From Bog-473 sp963756025 (GTDB taxonomy: Bacteria; Actinomycetota; Acidimicrobiia; Acidimicrobiales; RAAP-2): a DNA stretch of 64,000 bases. Positions 52,895 through 62,856 of this stretch are shown one piece after another. Location: contig CAVWMF010000006.1 of assembly GCA_963756025.1 (NCBI GenBank), forward strand, positions 496,001 to 560,000, written 5' to 3'. Position 1 is the stretch's first letter, and every line of letters starts with the position of its first letter. Below the pieces are notes generated by a model. The model was given only the letters and a program-made list of their open reading frames with translations. It had not been told where the DNA came from and did no database searches. The translations under genes and the position numbers were made by a program.

Positions 52895-54165
52895 CGTGCC
52901 GCCTCCCCTGCCCCGACATAGTCGGCGACCGTCTTGTGGAGGTGCCGCAGGAGGATCTCTTCGTCGTTCATGTGGAAGGTCTTGATTGCGCCACTGTTAA
53001 GCATCGCCTGCATGCCTTCGCAAGGGCTGGCGTCTTCGAGGATGACGTCGTTGAGGAACGTCACGGTGAGTTCCTGGCCCAGCCGCTCCCGATGCGTTGT
53101 CGGAGGCGCGAAGAACATCTCGACCTCGAACAGGTGCGAGCGTGGGCCGGTCGGCCAGTGCGTGTGCGTGGTGAATCCCGACGAACCGAATATCAGCGCA
53201 AAGTTGGGGAAGAACTGGAAGGAGTCGAAGCCGTAGTTCTCCGCCTGCGTCGGGTTGATGCCCGGAGGCATCGGGCCGCGGTCGGTGCGCTTGGTCCACG
53301 GGCCGGCCGCGCTCGCCTTCATGACGCACTCGATGGGCTTGGAGTAGGGCGTCTGTCGTGACGGCTCACCGGCGAAGGAGAACATCCGATGAGGGCCCTT
53401 CAGCTGGTACGCCAAAGCATCCGTGAACGGATTCGGCTTGTCCAGCGCTTCCTTGGCTTCGGCCGTCAGGTTCCCGAACGACGAAGCGTGCAGGTACGGA
53501 CCGTGATAGCTCTCGGCGAAGCTGTCAACGAAAATCTTCCAGTTGCACTGCAGTTCGACCTTGAACTGATACACCTGGTGCGGGCCGTCAAAGGGATACC
53601 CCTCAAGGCCCTGCGCGAGTTCTCCGAGAAAGGACCGCAACGGGTCGGTGTTGTGCGGGTCAAGATTGATGAAGATGAAGCCCTCCCAGACCTCGCACTG
53701 CACTGCGGGCACATGACAGCCCTCGGCGTCGAAGTCGAGCAGCAGATCGCTTCGGGTGGTCGAGTGCAACGAGCCGTCAAGGTTGTAGCGCCAACCGTGG
53801 AAGCGGCAGTACAGCAGCGGTGCACGGCCCGCCACCTCTTCGAAGGGATCGTCTTGCCACAGGAGTTTGTTGCCGCGGTGGGGGCAGACGTTGTGGAAAG
53901 CGCGGATGACGTCGTCCTTGCCCCGCACAATGATGATTGATGTGTCGAGGAACTCGAGCTCGCGTGTGAAGTAGCTGCCCGGCTTCTGCACCCGTTCGAC
54001 GCGGCCCACATACAGCCAGCTCTTCTTGAAGACGTACTCGCGTTCCTTCTCGTAGAACTCAGGCGAGACGCAGTCCTCGAGCGACACCGGACCGCGTCCG
54101 AGTTCGGGATACGCGTCACTCCAGTGCCCACTGGCGGGTTTCGTAACTGAGATGACATCACTCAT
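52891..54165 (-). CDS. Rieske-type aromatic ring-hydroxylating oxygenase, large subunit
   Basis: 424 residues. Rieske centre: CPHRGNKLLW and YCRFHGWRYNLDG provide the two Cys and two His. The mononuclear iron site lies in VDSFAESYHGPYLHASSFGN (Glu/His/His). C-terminal domain residues follow a normal RHO alpha fold. ATG 54165 with AAAGGGG just ahead. No small subunit, ferredoxin or reductase gene is nearby, so electron donors must come from elsewhere. Substrate unknown. Confidence 0.92.
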   Translation of the reverse strand: MSDVISVTKPASGHWSDAYPELGRGPVSLEDCVSPEFYEKEREYVFKKSWLYVGRVERVQKPGSYFTRELEFLDTSIIIVRGKDDVIRAFHNVCPHRGNKLLWQDDPFEEVAGRAPLLYCRFHGWRYNLDGSLHSTTRSDLLLDFDAEGCHVPAVQCEVWEGFIFINLDPHNTDPLRSFLGELAQGLEGYPFDGPHQVYQFKVELQCNWKIFVDSFAESYHGPYLHASSFGNLTAEAKEALDKPNPFTDALAYQLKGPHRMFSFAGEPSRQTPYSKPIECVMKASAAGPWTKRTDRGPMPPGINPTQAENYGFDSFQFFPNFALIFGSSGFTTHTHWPTGPRSHLFEVEMFFAPPTTHRERLGQELTVTFLNDVILEDASPCEGMQAMLNSGAIKTFHMNDEEILLRHLHKTVADYVGAGEAAR

Positions 54166-54239
54166 GGGGCCCCCTTTACTCGAGAGAACGCTAGCAAGTG
54201 TGACGGGCTCCAACCGGGGCGTACACTATCCAGTCGGTC

Positions 54240-54316
54240 GGTTCGAATCCCGCCACTTCGGGGGATGCCTTTTCGGGAGAGTCCTGGTGAGAGCGCCGTT
54301 GGACCAGCGCCGACAC
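54240..54316. repeat. Direct repeat copy 2: tmRNA 3' end fragment
   Basis: Partner of 51103-51180, same orientation, with one single-base length difference. The acceptor-stem part has diverged (CACTTCGGG instead of CACCTCCAA). It ends 4 bp before the hen1 start, so hen1 was probably next to ssrA before insertion of the cassette. Confidence 0.8.
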
Positions 54317-54320
54317 CATC

Positions 54321-55718
54321 ATGATCCTCACCCTGTCGACGACACATCAGCCCGCCACTGACCTCGGCTACCTGCTGCACAAGAATCCGGACAAGCTCCA
54401 CACCTCCGATCTGCCCTTCGGCACCGCTCAAGTCCTGTTCCCCGTGGCCAACGAAGATCGATGCAGCATGTCCCTCCTCGTCGATATCGACCCGGTCGGG
54501 CTCGTGCGCAATCATCGAGGACCGAGGGGGAATGACTTCTCCTTGTCCCAGTACGTCAACGACCGGCCATTCGCCACCTCGTCGTTCATGTCCGTGGCCT
54601 TGGCCAAGGTGTTCTCCACGGCGATGGGTGGACGGAGCAAGGAGCGCCCCGACCTGGCGCATCAGGAGATCCCGCTCGAGGTCAGCCTCCCGGTCGTGCC
54701 GTGCCGGGGAGGAGAGGCCGTCCTCCGCCGGCTCTTCGAGCCACTCGGCTACGAAGTGGAGGCCGCCGCTATCCCCCTGGACGCCGCATTCCCGGCCTGG
54801 GGCGACAGCCGTTACCTCTCGGTCCGCTTGCGTGGCCGCCAGAAGGTCAAGGACCTGCTGGAGCACCTCTATGTCCTCCTTCCTGTCCTCGACGACGACA
54901 AGCACTATTGGGTCGGCAACGACGAGGTGGAGAAACTGCTCCGCCGCGGTGGCGCGTGGCTCGGCACGCACCCCGACCGGGAGCTCATCGCCAATCGCTA
55001 CCTGCGCCACGACGCCAAGTTGACCCGGGAGGCGGTGGCCGCCCTGCAGGAGGATGACGACGACCCCGATCAGTTGGCCGAGAGTCACGACGCCGAGGAA
55101 GAGGTCGTCGAACGTCCGCTCAGTCTCAACGAGCAGCGCCTCGGTGCGGTGATCGACGCCGTCGGCGCCAGCGGTGCCCGCCGAGTCCTCGACCTGGGCT
55201 GTGGCCAGGGCAAGCTGACCGGTGCCTTGCTCAAGCTGTCGTCGATCGATCACGTGGTCGGCCTCGACGTGTCCCACCGGTCCCTCGAGATCGCCGCCAG
55301 GCGCCTGCATCTCGACACCATGACCCCACGAAAGCGGGCACGGATCGAGTTGCTCCAGGGCTCTCTCACCTACCGTGACCGACGTCTGGAAGGGTTCGAC
55401 CTCGCCGCCATCGTCGAAGTGATCGAGCATCTCGATCAGTCCCGCCTCGACAGCTTCGAACGAGTGGTGTTCGCGCACGCCCAGCCGACGCACGTCGTCA
55501 TCACGACGCCGAACATCGAATACAACGTGCGCTTCGAGACGCTGCCTGCCGGCACCCTGCGTCATCGGGACCACCGCTTCGAATGGACGCGGGCGGAATT
55601 CGAAATGTGGGCCGACGGAGTCGCCCGGCGTCACGGGTACGAGGTGAGTCTCTCCCCCATCGGCCCCGTCGATGACGAGGTGGGGCCGCCCACACAGATG
55701 GCGCTGTTCTCCCGATGA
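54321..55718 (+). CDS. hen1: 3' terminal RNA ribose 2'-O-methyltransferase Hen1
   Basis: 465 residues. Marks the 3' end of cleaved RNA before ligation by Pnkp. The bacterial N-terminal domain begins MILTLSTTHQPATDLGYLLH and includes GGRSKERPDLAHQEIPLEV. The methyltransferase domain has RVLDLGCGQGKLTGALLKLS for SAM, and the Mn2+ site is split between IVEVIEHLDQSRLDSFERV (near residue 366) and LRHRDHRFEWTRAEFEMWA (near 414). Stop overlaps the pnkp start (ATGA). Start region follows the ssrA-derived repeat, so its promoter may have been changed. Confidence 0.95.
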   Translation: MILTLSTTHQPATDLGYLLHKNPDKLHTSDLPFGTAQVLFPVANEDRCSMSLLVDIDPVGLVRNHRGPRGNDFSLSQYVNDRPFATSSFMSVALAKVFSTAMGGRSKERPDLAHQEIPLEVSLPVVPCRGGEAVLRRLFEPLGYEVEAAAIPLDAAFPAWGDSRYLSVRLRGRQKVKDLLEHLYVLLPVLDDDKHYWVGNDEVEKLLRRGGAWLGTHPDRELIANRYLRHDAKLTREAVAALQEDDDDPDQLAESHDAEEEVVERPLSLNEQRLGAVIDAVGASGARRVLDLGCGQGKLTGALLKLSSIDHVVGLDVSHRSLEIAARRLHLDTMTPRKRARIELLQGSLTYRDRRLEGFDLAAIVEVIEHLDQSRLDSFERVVFAHAQPTHVVITTPNIEYNVRFETLPAGTLRHRDHRFEWTRAEFEMWADGVARRHGYEVSLSPIGPVDDEVGPPTQMALFSR

Positions 55719-58258
55719 CGGCGCTCAAGATCCCGGAGCTGTGTCTCGTCACATTGGTCGGAGTCTCGGGTTCGGGAAAGTCGACCTTCGCCGCGAAGCA
55801 CTTCCTTCCGACCGAAGTGATCTCCTCGGACTTCTGCCGGGGCCTGGTGAGCGATGACGAGAACGACCAGACGGCGACCAAAGCCGCGTTCGAAGTGCTG
55901 CACTTCATCGCCGCCAAGCGACTCGAAGGAGGTCGTCTGACGGTCGTCGACGCCACCAATGTCCAGCCCGAAGCCCGGAGTGGCCTCTTGAGGCTGGCCA
56001 AAGAGCAGCACGTGCTCGCGGTTGCCGTCGTCCTGGACGTGCCCGAGCGGATCTGCGCCGACCGCAATGCGGCCCGCGAAGACCGACAGTTCGGTGCGCA
56101 GGTCTTGCGCAATCAGCGCTCCCAGTTGCGGCGTTCCCTGCGCGGTCTGCGTCGGGAAGGTTTTCATCGTGTCTATGTGCTGAACGGCGAAGAGGAGATC
56201 GCTGCGGCGGCGTTCGAGCGCGAGCCGCTGTGGAACGACCGCCGGTTCGACCACGGCCCCTTCGACATCATCGGGGACATCCACGGCTGTCACCGTGAGC
56301 TCGTCGAACTGCTGACCGAGCTCGGGTACGAGGTGTCCCCTGACGGTTCGACGGCGACACCACCACCCGGCCGACGGGTACTGTTCCTCGGGGACCTGGT
56401 CGATCGGGGACCTGCCATCCCGGCCGTTCTCCGACTCGTGATGGGCATGGTGGCCACCGGGGCGGCGTTGTGCATCCCCGGCAACCACGAAGTGAAGTTG
56501 CTCCGCGCCCTCAACGGCAAGAACGTGACCACGACCCACGGCCTGGCCCAGAGTCTGGAGCAACTCGCCGCCGAGCCGCCGGAGTTTTTGCGAGAGGTCG
56601 CCACATTCATCGATTCCCTCGTCGGCCATTACGTGCTCGATGAAGGCCGGCTGGTCGTCGCGCACGCCGGCCTGCCCGAGAAATTGCAGGGTCGGGCATC
56701 GGGTCAGGTCCGTGCCGTGGCGCTGTACGGCGAGTCGTCGGGCGAAACCGACAACTACGGCCTTCCGGTGCGGTACCCCTGGGCGGAGGAGTACCGGGGT
56801 CAGGCCTTCGTCGTCTACGGGCACACGCCCGTTCCCGAAGCGGTCTGGGTGAACAAGACCATCTGTGTCGACACCGGATGCGTCTTCGGTGGTCACTTGA
56901 CGGCCCTTCGGTACCCAGAACGCGAGCTCAGGTCGGTTCCTGCGCACGAGGTCTACTACGAACCGGCGCGCCCACTCGGGCCGCCCGGCGGTGCGCCCGA
57001 CAATGAGCGGGCAACCGACGATCTCGATCTGCAGGACGTGATCGGCAAGCGAATCATCGAAACCAGGCTCGCCCGTACCGTCACCATCCGAGAAGAGAAC
57101 GCCATCGCCGCGCTCGAGGTGATGAGCCGGTTTGCCGTTGACCCGCGGTGGTTGGCCTATCTGCCCCCCACGATGTCACCGACGGCGACATCGGACCACG
57201 AAGGGCTGCTGGAACATCCCCTCGAGGCCTTCTCCGCCTATCGGGCCGGTGGGGTGGAGCGGGTTGTCTGCGAAGAGAAGCACATGGGCTCCCGGGCCGT
57301 GGTCGTGGTCTGTCGCGATGCAGCAGTCGCCGCGGCGCGGTTCGGCATCGAATCAGAAGCGGGAGGCACCATCTTCACCCGTACCGGACGGCCGTTCTTC
57401 AGCGAGGATGCGACCGAGACGGCATTTCTCGAAAAGATCCGCTCCGGGCTCACCGTCGCCGGACTGTGGGAAGAGCTCTCCACCGAGTGGCTGATCCTCG
57501 ATTGCGAGCTTCTGCCCTGGTCGGCGAAGGCTGAGGAACTGCTGCGCCGGCAGTACGCCTCGGTGGGCGCCGCGGCGACGAGGGCGTGCAGCGAGGAGCA
57601 GATCGCCATCGGGGCCGCTGCGGCACGCGGCGTCGATGTCGGTGACCTCGTCGAGGTAGCGGGCGAACGAGGAGCGATGGTGGCCGGGTTCGTGGCCGCC
57701 TATCGGCAGTACTGCTGGTCCGTCGCCGGCATCGAAGATCTGAAACTGGCACCGTTCCAGATCTTGGCCGGCGAGGCCCATGTGTATGCGCTGCAGGACC
57801 ACCTCTGGCACCTCGAGGTACTCGGTCGCCTCTGTGCCACCGATCCGACAACATTCCGTGCCACCCGATCCGTGGTGGTCGATGTGAACGACCCGACCTC
57901 CGTCGAGCGGGGGACCCGCTGGTGGGAGGACCTCACGGCCGGTGGAGGCGAGGGCATGGTCGTCAAACCCGTCGAGGTCGTGCACCGCGGTCCGAAGGGC
58001 CTCGTGCAACCCGGCATCAAGTGCAGGGGACGCGAATATCTCAGGATCATCTACGGGGCCGAGTACACGGCCGCACGCAACCTCTCGCGCCTGCGCTCCC
58101 GTGGGCTCGGGCTCAAGCGCTCACTGGCGCAGCGTGAGTTCGCTCTGGGCATCGAAGCCCTCGAGAGATTCACTGCGGGTGAGCCGCTGTACCGGGTGCA
58201 CGAATGCGTGTTCGGCGTCCTGGCCTTGGAGAGCGAACCGGTCGACCCCAGGCTCTGA
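55715..58258 (+). CDS. pnkp: Polynucleotide kinase-phosphatase-ligase Pnkp
   Basis: 847 residues with three domains in the order known from Clostridium thermocellum Pnkp. 5'-kinase: P-loop GVSGSGKST at residues 16-24. Metallophosphatase for 2',3'-phosphates: GDIHGCHRELVELL (about 187), GDLVDRGP (about 225), GNHEVKLL (about 256). RNA ligase-like adenylyltransferase: EEKHMGSRAVVVV near 519 with the nucleotidyl Lys. Together with Hen1 it repairs RNAs, mainly tRNAs cut by ribotoxins, so that the mended site resists re-cleavage. Confidence 0.96.
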   Translation: MTALKIPELCLVTLVGVSGSGKSTFAAKHFLPTEVISSDFCRGLVSDDENDQTATKAAFEVLHFIAAKRLEGGRLTVVDATNVQPEARSGLLRLAKEQHVLAVAVVLDVPERICADRNAAREDRQFGAQVLRNQRSQLRRSLRGLRREGFHRVYVLNGEEEIAAAAFEREPLWNDRRFDHGPFDIIGDIHGCHRELVELLTELGYEVSPDGSTATPPPGRRVLFLGDLVDRGPAIPAVLRLVMGMVATGAALCIPGNHEVKLLRALNGKNVTTTHGLAQSLEQLAAEPPEFLREVATFIDSLVGHYVLDEGRLVVAHAGLPEKLQGRASGQVRAVALYGESSGETDNYGLPVRYPWAEEYRGQAFVVYGHTPVPEAVWVNKTICVDTGCVFGGHLTALRYPERELRSVPAHEVYYEPARPLGPPGGAPDNERATDDLDLQDVIGKRIIETRLARTVTIREENAIAALEVMSRFAVDPRWLAYLPPTMSPTATSDHEGLLEHPLEAFSAYRAGGVERVVCEEKHMGSRAVVVVCRDAAVAAARFGIESEAGGTIFTRTGRPFFSEDATETAFLEKIRSGLTVAGLWEELSTEWLILDCELLPWSAKAEELLRRQYASVGAAATRACSEEQIAIGAAAARGVDVGDLVEVAGERGAMVAGFVAAYRQYCWSVAGIEDLKLAPFQILAGEAHVYALQDHLWHLEVLGRLCATDPTTFRATRSVVVDVNDPTSVERGTRWWEDLTAGGGEGMVVKPVEVVHRGPKGLVQPGIKCRGREYLRIIYGAEYTAARNLSRLRSRGLGLKRSLAQREFALGIEALERFTAGEPLYRVHECVFGVLALESEPVDPRL

Positions 58259-58387
58259 CCGCGCCTGACGGCAATGAGTTGTTTGCCGGCGCCCACAACG
58301 GGTAGCACGTGAGTGCCCTCGCGCAGGAGTACCGCTCGTCGGATGCCTCTGCCCGTTATTGCCCGTTCCTCCCGAAAGGGGTTCGTC

Positions 58388-60481
58388 ATGGCCAGCACCC
58401 GAAAACGATCCACCCCCGTTCGACGTCGGACAGCGGTCGCTTCCTCCGGTGCTCCGGGCGAGGCCGTCGCTCCGGCATGGGCACAGGGGGGCGACATGCT
58501 CACCACCGCCACCGGTGTACCCGTGGACGACACCGACAACAGCCTGCGGGTGGGCGAGCGGGGCCCGACGCTCCTCGACGACTTCCACCTGCGCGAGAAG
58601 ATCATGCACTTCGATCACGAACGCATCCCCGAGAGGGTGGTCCACGCGCGCGGAGCCGCCGCCCACGGGACCTTCCGCCTCACCGAATCCCTCGAGAACC
58701 TGACCTGTGCGCCGATCTTGTGCGAGACGGGCGCGCACACCCCGACCTTCGTGCGCTTCTCGACCGTTGCCGGCTCACGAGGCTCGGCCGACACGGCCCG
58801 GGACGTGCGGGGATTCGCTGTTCGCTTTTACACCGGGGAAGGCAACTGGGACCTGGTCGGCAACAACATGCCGGTCTTCTTCATCCAGGACGGCATCAAA
58901 TTCCCTGACCTCATCCATGCGGCCAAGCCCGAGCCCGACCGTGAGATCCCTCAGGCTCAGACAGCGCATGACACATTCTGGGACTTCGCCTCCCTCACGC
59001 CCGAGTCGACCCACATGCTCATGTGGATCATGTCGGACCGGGCCATTCCGCGTTCATACCGGACGATGGAGGGTTTCGGCGTCCACACCTTCCGCCTGGT
59101 CAATGCCCGGGGCAAGACGACACTCGTCAAGTTCCACTGGAAGCCCGTGGCCGGCGTGGCCTCCCTCGTGTGGGAGGAGGCCCAGAAGCTCGGCGGCATC
59201 GATCCGGACTTCCATCGACGGGACCTCTGGCAGTCGATCGAGTCCGGATCCTTTCCGGCGTGGGACTTCGGGGTACAGCTCTTCCCGGACACCGACGGGC
59301 AGGAGTTCGAAGGGATCGATCTCCTCGATCCGACCAAGCTCGTCCCCGAGGAACTTGCGCCCGTCCGCATCATCGGGCGCCTGACCCTCAACCGGAATCC
59401 GGCCAACTATTTCTCGGAAACCGAGCAGGTGGCGTTCTGTACAGCACACGTACCACGAGGGATCGACTTCACCGACGACCCCCTCCTCCAGGCGCGCAAC
59501 TTCTCCTATCTCGACACGCAACTGACCCGGCTGGGCGGGCCCAATTTCAATCAGTTGCCCATCAACCGGGCCCATTCGTCGGTCAATACGACCCAACGCG
59601 ACGGGTTCGGTCAGCAGGCGATCCATGAGGGAATTACTCCCTACAACCCGAATTCATTAGGCGGGGGTTGCCCGTTCCCGGCCGGGGCCGCCGGCTTTGT
59701 CGCCGTCCCCCGCGAGGTGACCGGCGCGAGGTTGCGGGTCCGGGCCCAGTCGTTCTCCGACCACTACTCGCAGGCCACATTGTTCTGGGAGAGCATGACC
59801 GCACCCGAACGCGAACACATCGTCTCGGCCTTTTCCTTCGAACTCGGCAAATGCCTCAGCACGGAGATCAAGGACCGGATGCTGGCCCACTTGGCCAACG
59901 TCGACACCAAGCTGGCCGCCGGTGTGGCCGCGAGCCTGGGGAGCTCGGCACCGAAGGGGAAGCCGGCCAAGAACGTCGATCCCTCACCCGCGCTCTCACT
60001 GGTGCCCGAGGCCCCTTCGACCATCGAAGGCCGGGTCGTGGGTATCTTCGTGGGCGACGGCGTTGACGTGGCCGGAGTCGCTGTGCTGAAGAAGGCACTC
60101 GAAGGGGCAGGGGCGCAGGTGGTCGTGATCGCGTCCCATGGCGGCACCGTCAACGGCGACACGGGACCTCTGGCGGTGACCAAGACCATGCTCACCACCC
60201 AGTCCGTGGAGTACGACGCTCTGGTCGTGGCCGGGGGCGCAAGTGCCGAGGTGCTGGCACGGGATCCTTACATGGCCGTCAACCTCGGGGAGGCCTACCG
60301 GCATTACAAGACGATCGCCGCGTGGGGCGAGGGTACCGAAGTCCTCGCTACGGTGGGCGTGCCTGCCGATGCTCCCGGCGTGATGACATCCACGAAACCG
60401 AGCCGGCTGTTCGTCAGGGATCTCGTCCAGGCCATCGGGTGGCACCGCCATTGGGAGCGCACGCCAGAAAGCGCAGCCTGA
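58388..60481 (+). CDS. katE: Large-subunit catalase (KatE type)
   Basis: Monofunctional heme catalase, 697 residues. The catalytic His lies in PERVVHARGAAAHGTF (about 83) and the proximal Tyr in ARNFSYLDTQLTRLGGPNF (about 371). A C-terminal flavodoxin/DJ-1-like domain (GRVVGIFVGDGVDVAGVAVL, DALVVAGGASAEVLA) places it in clade II. ATG 58388 has AAAGGGG seven bases ahead. Its stop touches the start of the following gene. Confidence 0.95.
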   Translation: MASTRKRSTPVRRRTAVASSGAPGEAVAPAWAQGGDMLTTATGVPVDDTDNSLRVGERGPTLLDDFHLREKIMHFDHERIPERVVHARGAAAHGTFRLTESLENLTCAPILCETGAHTPTFVRFSTVAGSRGSADTARDVRGFAVRFYTGEGNWDLVGNNMPVFFIQDGIKFPDLIHAAKPEPDREIPQAQTAHDTFWDFASLTPESTHMLMWIMSDRAIPRSYRTMEGFGVHTFRLVNARGKTTLVKFHWKPVAGVASLVWEEAQKLGGIDPDFHRRDLWQSIESGSFPAWDFGVQLFPDTDGQEFEGIDLLDPTKLVPEELAPVRIIGRLTLNRNPANYFSETEQVAFCTAHVPRGIDFTDDPLLQARNFSYLDTQLTRLGGPNFNQLPINRAHSSVNTTQRDGFGQQAIHEGITPYNPNSLGGGCPFPAGAAGFVAVPREVTGARLRVRAQSFSDHYSQATLFWESMTAPEREHIVSAFSFELGKCLSTEIKDRMLAHLANVDTKLAAGVAASLGSSAPKGKPAKNVDPSPALSLVPEAPSTIEGRVVGIFVGDGVDVAGVAVLKKALEGAGAQVVVIASHGGTVNGDTGPLAVTKTMLTTQSVEYDALVVAGGASAEVLARDPYMAVNLGEAYRHYKTIAAWGEGTEVLATVGVPADAPGVMTSTKPSRLFVRDLVQAIGWHRHWERTPESAA

Positions 60482-61535
60482 TGGAGGGAGGTGGCGGCAC
60501 CCCGCGTCCGACCCTTCAGGAAGTGAATCCTCCAGCAGCGCGCGTTGTCGTTCACGGGGATGCGGGAGGTCGCACTGTGCACGCTGAGCTGCTCGAGTTC
60601 GCGCGCGAGGCGGCGCCTCACCTGCCGTTCCCCGGAGAAGGAGGTACCTGGCGGCGCTTCGGGATCCTCGCCGATTGTGCGGCCCGCGACCTTTCGTTCG
60701 GCCGTCTCGCCGAAGGCCATGCCGACGCTCTCGGCATCTTGCACGAAGCAGGTCGCTCCCTCCCGGCCCCGTTCAATTCGTACGGAGTCTGGGCCGCTCG
60801 TGGCGGGCGGGGGGAAGTAGGGGACAGTGGCAACGCCGGTGGGCGGTGGGTGGAACCTTTCGGGGACCAAGCCGTACTGCTCGGGTAGCGATCACCTCGA
60901 TCGCGCGCTCGTGACGGCTGACGCACCAGATGGATACCGCCTCTTCGACATCTCGGTGGCCGAGCACGTTGTGGCGGTGGCGCCCGAGTCGTGGCCCGCG
61001 GTCGGAATGGCTGACTCGGAAAGTGAGACCCTCACGTTCGGGGGACCCCTGCTCCCGCCGTCCGCCGCCGTAGGACCGCCTCGACTTTTATCTGCGGCGA
61101 CCTGGGTTCTGGTCCGGGTCGGTCGGGGTGGCCGCATGCTGGTACGGCGGAGCCAAAGGCTTTGTCGACGCACTGTTGGGCGACCTCAATCGTGATCCCG
61201 GGGCTCATGCCTTGGCGGACACCGGGCGGGCAGTGGCCATCCTCGCCGGGCTGGCCGCCTTCCTCGAACATGCTGCGGACGCCATCGACGCCGATCCGTT
61301 CGATCTGCTGTGCCAGGGCCGTCGGCGTGCCCTCTCCGTGCGAGAAGTGGTCCACGACGGCTGTCTCCGCGTGCTGGCCTTGGTGGCGGCCGCCGGGGGT
61401 GCCGGACCTCTGTGCCACGACCGCGCCCAAGCTCGGCGCGCCGCCGATCTCTTCGTCTACCTGGCCCAGCACCATGGGGGTCGGGACGCCGCCACACTCG
61501 GACAGATCGCCCTGGATGACCACGAATGGTCCTGA
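60481..61535 (+). CDS. Acyl-CoA dehydrogenase-like protein (frame interrupted twice)
   Basis: Starts at ATG 60481 sharing a base with the catalase stop. First frame: LLEFAREAAPHLPFPGEG and FGRLAEGHADALGILHEAG. Second, from about 60820: GGGWNLSGTKPYCSGSDHLD, the flavin-binding middle domain. Third, from about 61085: VAACWYGGAKGFVDALLGD and AVAILAGLAAFLEHAADAID, the helical C-terminal domain. This divergent dehydrogenase type occurs beside PIG-L, NodS-like and GT2 genes in other bacteria, as it does here. Single-base errors or real inactivation cannot be told apart. Confidence 0.78.
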
Positions 61536-62290
61536 TCGTCGACGCTGATCATCCGGGCACGAGCGAGGAAGCATGGACGGCCTCGGTGCGCATGCGGGAG
61601 CTACCGTCCGTTGAGGTGCCTGCGCCGAAGAGGGCGCTGATCGTTGCTCCTCACCCCGATGACGAGGTGCTCGGGGCCGGCGGGCTGATCTACAGGCTCC
61701 TCGCCGCGTCAGTCCACATCGAGGTGCTCGCCGTCACCGATGGGGAGGCGTCGCACCCCGATTCCGCCACGGCGCGGGCCATCGACCTCGCTGCCGTACG
61801 GAGCGACGAGGTCGTGGCCTCGCTTCGTCATCTGGGCTGGGACCGACCCGAGGTAACCCGCCTCGGAATTCCAGACGGCCGCGTCGGTCAATTCGAAGAT
61901 GTCGTCGCCGATGCCATCCGTCTTCGGCTCGGCCCAGGTGACCTTTGCATCGCTCCGTGGGCCCAGGACGGCCACCCTGACCATGACCCCGTGGGGCGGG
62001 CCAGCGTGACGGTCAGCGTCGAGGTGGGCGCCACCCTGCTTGCCTATTTGGTATGGGCATGGCACTGGGCCGACCCGGCAGGCGCGGACCTTCCCTGGGA
62101 TCAGTTGGCCAAATTAGAGCTCGGGCCCGGCGAGAGGAAGGCCAAACGTTGTGCCGTGCGCTCCTTCCGCTCACAGATTCGACCGCTCGGGCCCAATCCT
62201 GAGGACGCTCCGGTCCTTCCCCCTCGGGTGTTGCAGCGGTTCGCACGCGCCTATGAGGTTTATGTCCTCGCCAACAAGGGGATGCAATGA
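61526..62290 (+). CDS. PIG-L family deacetylase
   Basis: 254 residues. Zinc-dependent de-N-acetylase of the LmbE/PIG-L fold. VAPHPDDEVLGAGGLIYRLL carries the AHPDDE-type metal motif and WAQDGHPDHDPVGRASV the second metal His pair. Acts in the family on N-acetylglucosamine-like groups. Starts inside the previous gene and overlaps the next by ATGA, so the cluster is translated as a unit. Confidence 0.9.
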   Translation: MVLIVDADHPGTSEEAWTASVRMRELPSVEVPAPKRALIVAPHPDDEVLGAGGLIYRLLAASVHIEVLAVTDGEASHPDSATARAIDLAAVRSDEVVASLRHLGWDRPEVTRLGIPDGRVGQFEDVVADAIRLRLGPGDLCIAPWAQDGHPDHDPVGRASVTVSVEVGATLLAYLVWAWHWADPAGADLPWDQLAKLELGPGERKAKRCAVRSFRSQIRPLGPNPEDAPVLPPRVLQRFARAYEVYVLANKGMQ

Positions 62291-62856
62291 CCTCGACCGA
62301 CCGGTCGTACTTCGACGAGATCTACGCCGGTCAACCTGACCCGTGGGGCTTCGAATCCCGATGGTACGAACAACGGAAGTACGCACTGACCATGGCTGCG
62401 CTTCCGGAGCCGTCCTACCGTTCTGCATTCGAGCCGGGCTGCTCGGTGGGCGTGCTCACTTCACTGCTCGCCCCGCGCTGTGCGCGCCTCCTGGCCACCG
62501 AGATCGTCCCCTCTGCCCGGGCTCGCGCCGCGGAGCGGATGTCCGGGGTCGACCACGTCGTCATCGATGACTCGGCCATCCCGGAGGCCTGGCCGACAGG
62601 CTCCTTCGATTTGGTGGTCCTGAGCGAGATCGCCTATTACTTCGACAGGGCCACGCTCACAGAGATCGTCGGGCGCCTCACGGCCTCGGCCGTGGCGGGA
62701 GCGACGGTGGTGGCGGTCCACTGGCGCGGCGAGACCGACTATCCGTTGACCGGCGACGCTGCGCACCGGATCCTCGACGCCAGCCCCGAGCTCGAACCTC
62801 TGGTCCATCATCTCGAGAACGACTTTGTCCTCGATGTGTGGCGCAGACGGCCGTGA
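62287..62856 (+). CDS. NodS-like SAM-dependent methyltransferase
   Basis: 189 residues. YFDEIYAGQPDPWGFESRWY is the characteristic N-terminus of NodS-like proteins; FEPGCSVGVLTSLLAPRCA is motif I, FDLVVLSEIAYYFDRATL follows. NodS N-methylates the deacetylated glucosamine end of Nod factor precursors, so a similar order (deacetylate, then methylate) is plausible with the PIG-L enzyme. Overlaps both neighbours. Confidence 0.9.
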   Translation: MTSTDRSYFDEIYAGQPDPWGFESRWYEQRKYALTMAALPEPSYRSAFEPGCSVGVLTSLLAPRCARLLATEIVPSARARAAERMSGVDHVVIDDSAIPEAWPTGSFDLVVLSEIAYYFDRATLTEIVGRLTASAVAGATVVAVHWRGETDYPLTGDAAHRILDASPELEPLVHHLENDFVLDVWRRRP

